Source of the DNA: a bacterium
GTDB lineage: Bacteria > Thermosulfidibacterota > Thermosulfidibacteria > Thermosulfidibacterales > Thermosulfidibacteraceae
Length of the DNA: 5,238 bases
Assembly (NCBI GenBank): GCA_027022065.1
Contig: JALVZS010000190.1
Location: 15,865 to 21,102 of the forward strand
Direction of reading: 5' to 3'
Within the stretch, counting starts at the first letter, position 1. Each line of letters starts with the position of its first letter. This document shows positions 1 through 5,238 of the stretch, piece by piece. The notes beneath the pieces were generated by a model. That model searched no databases. It was given only the letters and a program-made list of their open reading frames with translations, and had not been told where the DNA came from. Made by a program: the position numbers and the translations under genes.

Positions 1-163
1 CTGCAAGCCTGCACATTACATAGTGCTTTCCATGCTCAAGGAGAAAGAAGAAGATAGCGGCACCCAGCCCAGAGACGATACCGATGATAATTCCGTAAAT
101 AACCCACTGACCGGATTCCTCCAGTTTCAGGGCATGTACGATCCTTGTAATGAGGTCTCTCAA
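1..163 (-). CDS. Probable ClC-family chloride channel/transporter, N-terminal fragment
   Basis: Only the first 54 codons are in the window; the gene runs off the left edge. Reading from a TTG codon at 163-161 gives an amphipathic start ([20 protein letters not shown]), then a hydrophobic segment at about residues 20-42 containing the glycine-rich stretch [16 protein letters not shown], then [11 protein letters not shown]. This pattern, a short cytoplasmic N-terminus and a first membrane helix with GxxxGLGA followed by a bulky aromatic run, resembles the start of bacterial ClC proteins, which move chloride through the inner membrane as channels or Cl-/H+ antiporters. The selectivity motifs (GSGIP, GREGP) lie outside the window, so the family call rests on the first helix alone. 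TTG is chosen because no ATG or GTG occurs in this frame between the upstream in-frame stop (220-218) and the helix, and a strong Shine-Dalgarno precedes it by six bases. TTG overlaps the hslO stop as TTGA. Another polytopic membrane protein remains possible. Confidence 0.65.
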   Translation of the reverse strand, partial: MRDLITRIVHALKLEESGQWVIYGIIIGIVSGLGAAIFFFLLEHGKHYVMCRLA

Positions 164-1122
164 GCACTTCCTCCCCTTCTCAGGCGCCTGATCTCCTCCT
201 CGGTAAAAGAGTATCTCTTACCGCAGAAATTACAGGAAACCTCAAGAATCTCATGCTCTTTGAAGATCCTTTCAATCTCCTCATCGGGAAGGGCCATAAC
301 AACGGACTCAACCACTTTTTTACTACAGGGACAGTAGTATTTAACCTCTTTAAGGCTTAAAAGATGCGGTCCCATACCCTCAAGTAGCATACTTGCAATA
401 TCCTCAGGGCGCTTTCCCTCGGAGAGAAGGCTCGTAACCGAAGGCATCTTTCTAACCCTTTCCTCCATAGCTTCAACGGCCTTAGGAGATGCCCCTCCCA
501 AGGGCTGGACAAGGTAGCCCCCTGCATGGGCCACCATACCATCGTTTCCCACAAGCACACCCACCGCCACGGCAGAGGGAATTTGCTCGGACTTGTAGAG
601 GTAATAAGCTATGTCCTCGCCGATCTCCCCAGAAACCAGGGGCACAACTCCCACATAAGGCTCCTTCATACCAAGGTCTTTGACCACAACGAGTCTTCCT
701 GAGCCAACAACCCCTCCTATATCAAGCTTTTTTCTGTCCCCTTCGTGCCTCACCTTGAAGGGAACATTCTGCGCACTCACCATGCACCTCACATTGCCAA
801 AGCCGTCCACCTCTGCGGCTATGCTTTTAACAGGTCCCTCGGTCTCAAGCCTAAGAAGCAACTTCTGGTTTGTGGCGTGCTTTATCAAGCTGGAAAGAAG
901 CAAAGCCCCACACATTACCCTTCCAGTTATAGCCGCAAGCATGGGAGAAAGGGCATGGATCATCTGGGCCTCTTTCACACTATTTGTAGCCTTTACCACA
1001 TAAACCCTTATGGGCTCTTTTTCGGCCACCGCTATAACCATGTAGTCTCTGTCTTTAAAGTAGTCCTTCAAATCCCTCTTCGTTTCTTCATCCAGCGGCT
1101 TGGCAAAGTCCCTCAACGGCAT
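160..1122 (-). CDS. hslO: Hsp33 redox-regulated molecular chaperone
   Basis: A 320-residue cytoplasmic holdase. In reduced Hsp33 four cysteines bind zinc; oxidation by peroxide or hypochlorite releases the zinc, forms disulfides and unfolds the C-terminus into a client-binding state. The switch is intact: C264-x-C266, 30 residues, then C297-x-x-C300 in [10 protein letters not shown], matching the family pattern CxC-x(27-32)-CxxC. The N-terminal domain shows family signatures: [15 protein letters not shown] (about 54-68), [17 protein letters not shown] (about 135-151) and [21 protein letters not shown] (about 163-183). The protein is longer than the usual roughly 290 residues because of about 26 charged residues ahead of DYMVIAV, where most Hsp33 proteins begin. 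A strong Shine-Dalgarno supports this upstream ATG over the internal Met28. The start lies ten bases inside uvrC and the stop overlaps the next gene, so translation is probably coupled to both neighbours. Two further cysteines (C71, C113) are outside the switch. Confidence 0.97.
   Translation of the reverse strand: MPLRDFAKPLDEETKRDLKDYFKDRDYMVIAVAEKEPIRVYVVKATNSVKEAQMIHALSPMLAAITGRVMCGALLLSSLIKHATNQKLLLRLETEGPVKSIAAEVDGFGNVRCMVSAQNVPFKVRHEGDRKKLDIGGVVGSGRLVVVKDLGMKEPYVGVVPLVSGEIGEDIAYYLYKSEQIPSAVAVGVLVGNDGMVAHAGGYLVQPLGGASPKAVEAMEERVRKMPSVTSLLSEGKRPEDIASMLLEGMGPHLLSLKEVKYYCPCSKKVVESVVMALPDEEIERIFKEHEILEVSCNFCGKRYSFTEEEIRRLRRGGSA
170..176 (-). promoter_or_regulatory. Ribosome binding site for the TTG start of the ClC-like gene
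   Basis: The minus strand reads GGGGAGG here, six bases ahead of the TTG at 163-161. It lies inside the last codons of hslO, where it encodes part of the terminal Arg-Gly-Gly run. It is the main reason for accepting the unusual start codon. A GTG at 167-165 is too close to this site (two bases) and its frame gives no membrane helix. Confidence 0.7.
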
Positions 1123-2858
1123 GCCTTCTCCTCCCTCAAAATCCTCAAAACCTCAGAGGCCAGCCTAACGGGTATACCGCATCCTTTGGCAAGCTCCTCA
1201 GGGTCTTCAACATCGGGATGTTCTGCTAGAAATTTCAGTATTCTCTCCCTGCGCTTTGGCCCTATGCCTTTGATGGCCTCTATACCCTCAAAAGATGCCT
1301 TTGCCCTCAACCTCCTGTGGTAGGATACGGCAAACCTGTGGCTCTCATCTCTTACCCTCTGGAGCAGATGGTAAACGGGATGTCCTTTAGGCACATCCAA
1401 AGCACCAGAGGGTCCCCATATGTAATCCCTGTCTTCACCTTTGGAGATGGCCAGCACATCCACATCCCACCGGGCCTCTCTAATCACCTCAAGAACGCTA
1501 TTTAACTGACCCACACCTCCATCTATCAGTATAAGGTCTGGCCTTCTCCACTCAGAATGGGCAATCCTCCTTCTTATAACCTCCTGGTGCATGGCGTAGT
1601 CGTTTGGACCCTCAACGCACTTTATACGAAACCTCCTGTACTCCGACTTAGCAGGCTCTCCATCCTCAAAAACCACCATGGAACCCACAGCCTCTTCTCC
1701 CTGAATATTAGATATGTCGTATCCCTCTATCCTGAAGGGAAGCCTCCTTAAGCCAAGAAGAACCCTTGCCTCTTCCAAAAGCCTTCTTCTGCTTCTTCTG
1801 CCTTCAAGATACTCCGTCAGGTGCTCTCTGGCCTTAATCTGGGCAAAGACCAATACATTTTTGTAGTTTGCATCTGGCTCAATAAATTCTAGAGTCTGCT
1901 TCAAAAGCAGAGGAACAGGGGCAGCAGATAAAATAGGCACTTTTTCCCTATCTTCCATGTAGAACTCCCTTACAAGCGCTTCAAACGCCTCTTCCGGCTC
2001 TGCTTCCTCAAAGAAGAAAGGCTTCTCCCCCACAACCATTCCGTTTCTCACAAAAACGAGACAGAGACAGATAACTCCTCCCTCTTTCGCAAATCCCAAC
2101 ACATCCAGATCTACCTTTTGCTCAAGTAGCACCTTCTGCCTTTCCATAATTTTCTTTATGGAAAATATCTTATCTCTGATCCTGGCAGCCCTCTCAAACT
2201 CCAGCGCCTCAGCAGCTTCCTTCATCTCCTTCTCCAAACGCTCAATAAGCTCCCGTCCCTTTCCCTCAAGAAGCTGCACCACCTCCTCCACAACCTTCAT
2301 ATACTCCTGCCTGCCCACCTCCCCGCTACATGGTCCCAAACACTTGCCCATCTGGTAGTTCAAGCAGGGCCTTCTGTATTTGGCTTTTGCGATATTGGTC
2401 TTGCACCTCCTTATGGGAAAGCTCTGGGTAATAACCTTGAGTGTTTCCCTCACCGCCCAGGCGGGCACATAGGGACCAAAGTATAAAGAGCCATCCTTTT
2501 CAGCGCGCCTTACTATCTCTATGTATGGGAAAGGGTCCTTTATGGCTACTTTTATATAGGGGTAGTTTTTGTCATCCTTCAGCATCACATTGAAAGGGGG
2601 TTTGTGGGTCTTTATGAGGTTGCTTTCCAGAATAAAGGCATCAAGCTCTGTCTCCGTGGTAATAAACTCAAGAGATACTGCTTTTTGCAGCATCACCTTT
2701 ATCTTGTAAGGAACTGAACCGTAAAGATAGCTCTTTAACCTGTTTTTGAGGCTCTTTGCCTTGCCTATATAGAGAGGCTCCCCTGCTCTGTCCTTGAATA
2801 TATAAACTCCGCTTTTTTCAGGGGCAGAAAGTATTGCCCGCTTTACCTCTTCACTCAT
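1113..2858 (-). CDS. uvrC: Excinuclease ABC subunit C (UvrC)
   Basis: The 581-residue dual nuclease of nucleotide excision repair. It joins the UvrB-DNA complex at a lesion and cuts first 3' and then 5' of the damage. The N-terminal GIY-YIG nuclease (about 16-95) has GVY at 17-19, YIG at 30-32, K33, R40, Y44 and E78, the residues expected for 3' incision. A cysteine group follows, C152, C165, C173 and C177, the set reported to hold a [4Fe-4S] cluster in E. coli UvrC. The UVR UvrB-binding motif is at about 206-240 ([14 protein letters not shown]). The RNase H-like 5' nuclease has D381 in GYDISN, D446 in LIDGG and H507 in DESHRFA, the catalytic triad. Helix-hairpin-helix DNA-binding repeats occupy about 522-575 ([16 protein letters not shown]). 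Length and domain order are standard. The ATG overlaps the purF stop as ATGA, and only a weak GAG lies upstream, so initiation probably depends on ribosomes finishing purF. No catalytic residue is missing. Confidence 0.99.
   Translation of the reverse strand: MSEEVKRAILSAPEKSGVYIFKDRAGEPLYIGKAKSLKNRLKSYLYGSVPYKIKVMLQKAVSLEFITTETELDAFILESNLIKTHKPPFNVMLKDDKNYPYIKVAIKDPFPYIEIVRRAEKDGSLYFGPYVPAWAVRETLKVITQSFPIRRCKTNIAKAKYRRPCLNYQMGKCLGPCSGEVGRQEYMKVVEEVVQLLEGKGRELIERLEKEMKEAAEALEFERAARIRDKIFSIKKIMERQKVLLEQKVDLDVLGFAKEGGVICLCLVFVRNGMVVGEKPFFFEEAEPEEAFEALVREFYMEDREKVPILSAAPVPLLLKQTLEFIEPDANYKNVLVFAQIKAREHLTEYLEGRRSRRRLLEEARVLLGLRRLPFRIEGYDISNIQGEEAVGSMVVFEDGEPAKSEYRRFRIKCVEGPNDYAMHQEVIRRRIAHSEWRRPDLILIDGGVGQLNSVLEVIREARWDVDVLAISKGEDRDYIWGPSGALDVPKGHPVYHLLQRVRDESHRFAVSYHRRLRAKASFEGIEAIKGIGPKRRERILKFLAEHPDVEDPEELAKGCGIPVRLASEVLRILREEKACR
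1130..1135 (-). promoter_or_regulatory. Ribosome binding site of hslO
   Basis: The minus strand reads GGGAGG within a longer purine run, seven bases before the ATG at 1122-1120 and inside the last codons of uvrC. It decides the start of hslO in favour of the long form, because the in-frame Met28 (codon at 1041-1039) has no comparable purine block ahead of it. Confidence 0.75.
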
Positions 2859-4216
2859 GGCTCAATGGGATACTTACCGGTGAAACAGGCTATGCAGAAG
2901 GGATGATCATCAAGGCTGTAACCAACCGCTTTTAGCATCCCTTCAAGGCTCAAATACTGAAGGGAATCGGCAGTTATGTACTTGCAGATCTCCTCAACGG
3001 TGTGAGATGAAGCTATAAGCTCCCTTCTGGTGGGGGTGTCTATACCGTAGAAACAGGAATGGGTAATGGGAGGAGAACTTATCTTCATGTGCACCTCTTT
3101 GGCACCGGCGGATCTTATCATCTTCACAATCTTCATAGATGTAGTCCCACGAACGATGGAGTCATCTATAACCACAACCCTCTTACCAGAAAGCACCTTC
3201 TTTACCGGATTGAGCTTGACCCTTACACCAAAATGCCTCACAGATTCCGAGGGCTCTATAAAGGTCCTTCCTACATAGTGATTCCTTATAAGCCCCATCT
3301 CAAACGGTATTCCCAGTTCTTTTGAAAATCCCAGTGCGGCTATGATGCCAGAGTCGGGAACGGGAATAACAATATCCGCATCGCAGGGGGCTTCTCTTGC
3401 AAGCTGTCTTCCGAAGTCCATTCTCACCTCATAAACGTCTTTACCGAAAACAAGGGAATCGGGCCTTGCAAAGTATATGAACTCAAAAATGCAGTGGTGC
3501 AGCTTCTCCTTCTCAAAGGGAAACCAGGACTCAACCCCTCTGTTGCTGATGGAGATCACCTCCCCAGGTTCAATCTCCCTTACATAGATGGCGTCTATAA
3601 GGTCAAAGGCACAGGTCTCGGATGCCACAACATAGGCGTCCTTCAGCCTTCCAAGCACCAAGGGCCTTATGCCCCAAGGGTCTCTGACGGCTATAAGCTC
3701 GTTCTTTCTGAGAATTACCAGAGAAAAGGCCCCCTTAAGCTGCCTCAGGGCGTAGTTTAAGCTGTCCCTGAAGTTATCGCAGGGGGCTCTGGATATGAGG
3801 TGAACAAGCACCTCCGTATCCATGGTGGATTGAAAGATGGCCCCCTCGCTTTCAAGCCGCCTTCTTATAGCAAGGGCATTGACTATGTTACCGTTGTGAG
3901 CAATGGCAAGCTCACCGTACTTGAAGTTCACCACAAGGGGCTGGGCATTCTTTAGCGTACTTTCTCCCGTGGTGGAGTAGCGGTTGTGCCCTATGGCCAC
4001 ACTACCCTTAAGGAACCTTAAGGCGTCTTCGTCAAAGACATCCGCCACAAGCCCCATTTTCTTAATGAGATGTATCTCTCTACCATCGTGGCTTGCTATG
4101 CCTGCACTTTCCTGTCCCCTGTGTTGAAGCGCATAAAGACAAAGATACACCAGATTTGCCGCCTCAGAATGACCAAAAACCCCTGCTATACCGCAGTGCT
4201 CCCTCAGAAGCTCCAT
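2855..4216 (-). CDS. purF: Amidophosphoribosyltransferase (PurF)
   Basis: The first committed enzyme of purine synthesis: it takes the amide nitrogen of glutamine and PRPP to make 5-phosphoribosylamine, in the cytosol. At 453 residues it has normal length. The N-terminal glutaminase (about 8-230) starts with [13 protein letters not shown]8 would be the catalytic nucleophile exposed by removing a seven-residue propeptide. Other glutaminase motifs are [11 protein letters not shown] (30-40), GHNRYST (76-82), IAHNGN (105-110) and RDPWGIRPL (178-186). The phosphoribosyltransferase half carries the PRPP loop [14 protein letters not shown] (347-360). Cysteines C242 ([15 protein letters not shown]), C388 (SCFYGIDTP), C441 and C444 ([10 protein letters not shown]) match the four [4Fe-4S] ligands of the Bacillus subtilis enzyme, so this is the iron-sulfur type, unlike E. 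coli PurF. The start shares one base with the NUDIX stop (TGATG), and AGAGG lies ten bases upstream. No other purine gene is nearby. By family, AMP and GMP feedback inhibition is expected. Confidence 0.98.
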   Translation of the reverse strand: MELLREHCGIAGVFGHSEAANLVYLCLYALQHRGQESAGIASHDGREIHLIKKMGLVADVFDEDALRFLKGSVAIGHNRYSTTGESTLKNAQPLVVNFKYGELAIAHNGNIVNALAIRRRLESEGAIFQSTMDTEVLVHLISRAPCDNFRDSLNYALRQLKGAFSLVILRKNELIAVRDPWGIRPLVLGRLKDAYVVASETCAFDLIDAIYVREIEPGEVISISNRGVESWFPFEKEKLHHCIFEFIYFARPDSLVFGKDVYEVRMDFGRQLAREAPCDADIVIPVPDSGIIAALGFSKELGIPFEMGLIRNHYVGRTFIEPSESVRHFGVRVKLNPVKKVLSGKRVVVIDDSIVRGTTSMKIVKMIRSAGAKEVHMKISSPPITHSCFYGIDTPTRRELIASSHTVEEICKYITADSLQYLSLEGMLKAVGYSLDDHPFCIACFTGKYPIEP

Positions 4217-4659
4217 CAGTACCTGTCCTCTAAGTAGTCCCTGATTATCTTTGCGTGATCAAAGACCAACTTTTCAAAGGGAATTTCATCCTTTGAAAAA
4301 ACTTTTGCAGTCTTTGCATCGTCCCCTCCTTTGGGAGTACCCTTTGCCCTAGCTATAAATACCACAGTTATGGTGTGGTGTCTGGGATCCCTTTCAGGAT
4401 CCGAGTAGGCGTGAAACTGCCTCACAAGCTCCACATCCAGTCCTGTTTCCTCCTTGGCCTCCCTAACAGCGGCTTCTTCCAGACTTTCCCCGTAATCCAC
4501 AAAGCCTCCAGGAAGAGCCCATCCCAGAGGCGGATTCTTCCTCTTCACAAGCACAATACCGTTTTCCACCTCAATTATGATATCAACGGTGGGAATGGGA
4601 TTTTTGTAGACCTCTATATCGGCTCCGCAGTTGGGACACTTTATCGTTCTTTTAGCCAT
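4216..4659 (-). CDS. NUDIX hydrolase, probably ADP-ribose pyrophosphatase-like
   Basis: A 147-residue soluble NUDIX enzyme. NUDIX proteins cleave nucleoside diphosphates linked to another moiety, using metal ions held by the Nudix box. The box is complete, G52-x5-E58-x7-REAKEETGL, with R66, E67, E70 and E71 in place, preceded by [15 protein letters not shown], a typical lead-in. Downstream, [18 protein letters not shown] (about 86-103) resembles the DPRxHTI block common in ADP-ribose pyrophosphatase-like members, so ADP-ribose to AMP plus ribose 5-phosphate is the best guess; the substrate cannot be fixed from sequence. The N-terminus has one CPNCG knuckle (C8, C11) and no second cysteine pair, so it is half a zinc ribbon. 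The ATG has a near-consensus Shine-Dalgarno and lies inside the end of the ketoacyl synthase gene. The stop overlaps the purF ATG. Pairing with purF could be metabolic (ribose phosphate feeding PRPP) or accidental. Confidence 0.93.
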   Translation of the reverse strand: MAKRTIKCPNCGADIEVYKNPIPTVDIIIEVENGIVLVKRKNPPLGWALPGGFVDYGESLEEAAVREAKEETGLDVELVRQFHAYSDPERDPRHHTITVVFIARAKGTPKGGDDAKTAKVFSKDEIPFEKLVFDHAKIIRDYLEDRY

Positions 4660-5238
4660 CTGGACACCCCCTTAAAAGTAAAGCGCTGAAGAACCCGCCA
4701 AACCCCGCAGAAACACTAACAACACTACCACCACTGTATTTTATAGGTTCCTTTAAGAGCCTTAGAACTTTACACTCCTCATCGGGCTCTTCAAGATTAT
4801 TTATAGGTGGAACCTCTCCCTCCTTTAGCCTCTCAAGCAGAAAAAGCGTTTCCACAAGGCCGCTAGCCGTAACCGAGTGGCCAAAGACGGGCTTAAGAGC
4901 AGTAACAGCAGGGAAAGAGCCAAATAGAGAACTATACGCCTTCGCCTCTGCAGCATCATTCACCCTGGTACCTGTTGCATGTGCCTTTATCACTTCGGGA
5001 GGCTCTGTCAGAGAAAGCCCCGAGACAACCCTCTTAAAAGGTTCTCCATCTTCCCTCATGGAAAACATGTGATACGCATCGCACACCCTGCTGTATCCCT
5101 CAATCACACCCAAAACGGGCAATCCCCTTCTCTCCGCCAATCTTTCTGAAACAACCAGTGAAACACCCAGACCATCGGAAAAGATGGTTCCATCCCTGTT
5201 TTTATCAAAAGGAGAAATGATGCCTCTTGAAGATAGAA
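4652..5238 (-). CDS. Beta-ketoacyl-ACP synthase, C-terminal half (partial at the right edge)
   Basis: The frame is open to the right edge, giving 194 residues. A TTG at 5140-5138 is not the true start, because conserved KS sequence ([17 protein letters not shown]) continues upstream of it. These condensing enzymes join an acyl chain to malonyl-ACP by decarboxylation. Residues below count from the first whole codon in the window. Present are the PFDxxRDG motif (9-16), DAYHM (53-57), the first catalytic His86 in [11 protein letters not shown], Lys115 and the second catalytic His120 in [13 protein letters not shown], and the C-terminal loop AGFGGFF (177-183). The cysteine nucleophile lies beyond the edge, so an active synthase cannot be told from a chain-length-factor-like partner, although His/Lys/His retention favours activity. 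It is divergent from FabF: GFGGTN is GFGGFF, the stretch between DAYHM and the first His is about five residues shorter than in E. coli FabF, and that between the two His about three shorter. A secondary KS rather than housekeeping FabF is likely. Its stop overlaps the NUDIX start by eight bases. Confidence 0.92.
   Translation of the reverse strand, partial: LSSRGIISPFDKNRDGTIFSDGLGVSLVVSERLAERRGLPVLGVIEGYSRVCDAYHMFSMREDGEPFKRVVSGLSLTEPPEVIKAHATGTRVNDAAEAKAYSSLFGSFPAVTALKPVFGHSVTASGLVETLFLLERLKEGEVPPINNLEEPDEECKVLRLLKEPIKYSGGSVVSVSAGFGGFFSALLLRGCPDG
4665..4673 (-). promoter_or_regulatory. Ribosome binding site of the NUDIX gene
   Basis: The minus strand reads AAGGGGGTG, one base from the ideal AAGGAGGTG, five bases before the ATG at 4659-4657. 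It lies inside the last codons of the upstream ketoacyl synthase gene. It fixes the NUDIX start and suggests this gene is well translated on its own. Confidence 0.7.

Noticed and set aside
181-190. Perfect 10-base palindrome CAGGCGCCTG near the end of hslO
   Set aside because: It encodes the RRLRR end of Hsp33, has no following T-run and cannot act as an intrinsic terminator; probably coincidental.
23-337. Plus-strand open frame of 104 codons near the left edge
   Set aside because: It is antisense to the ClC-like start and the 3' end of hslO, and has no motif or supporting ribosome site.
1113-1140. Possible terminator or promoter between uvrC and hslO
   Set aside because: The genes overlap by ten bases and only a purine-rich ribosome site is present. 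No stem-loop with T-tract or -35/-10 pair is visible.
745-1323. A 192-codon open frame on the plus strand
   Set aside because: It lies antisense to hslO and the end of uvrC, both firmly identified. It has no recognisable domain and low-complexity Ser/His-rich sequence typical of a shadow frame.
4006-4023. Two copies of the palindrome CCTTAAGG separated by two bases
   Set aside because: It looks like a tandem operator or hairpin, but it sits inside purF codons for ALRFLKGS, which fit the protein. It is most likely chance from codon choice; I see no second copy elsewhere.
4652-5140. Reading the ketoacyl synthase as a complete short protein starting at TTG 5140
   Set aside because: Conserved KS sequence continues without a stop upstream to the window edge, so this is a partial gene and not a truncated one.

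Overview
The window is a fully coding stretch of bacterial chromosome. All six genes lie on the minus strand and read from right to left. In transcription order they are: the C-terminal half of a beta-ketoacyl-ACP synthase (cut by the right edge), a NUDIX hydrolase with a CxxC N-terminus, amidophosphoribosyltransferase (purF), excinuclease subunit C (uvrC), the redox-regulated chaperone Hsp33 (hslO), and the first 54 codons of a probable ClC-type chloride channel/transporter (cut by the left edge).

Every one of the five gene junctions overlaps, by 8, 1, 4, 10 and 4 bases. There is no intergenic base in the window and no room for an internal terminator, so the natural reading is one polycistronic transcript with translational coupling. 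Its promoter lies beyond the right edge and its end beyond the left edge. The ribosome binding sites that can be seen sit inside the 3' ends of the preceding genes.

The organism is a bacterium, most likely a thermophile with a compact genome. The coding strand is visibly purine-rich, AGG/AGA dominate among Arg codons, the proteins are rich in Glu, Lys and Arg, and gene packing is extreme. A deep-branching lineage such as Aquificota is my first guess from the overall look of the proteins, but no taxonomic marker is present and this is inference only.

Functionally the genes are mixed: acyl chain elongation, nucleotide sanitation, the first step of purine synthesis, nucleotide excision repair, protein protection under oxidation, and possibly anion transport. 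Two loose threads connect some of them. PurF and UvrC both show the cysteine sets expected for [4Fe-4S] clusters, and Hsp33 is a thiol/zinc redox switch. A NUDIX enzyme of the ADP-ribose type would return ribose 5-phosphate, the precursor of PRPP, which is PurF's substrate. Neither thread is proven by the sequence. I see no CRISPR array, mobile element, RNA gene, prophage or defence system, and nothing that amounts to a clearly new biological system.
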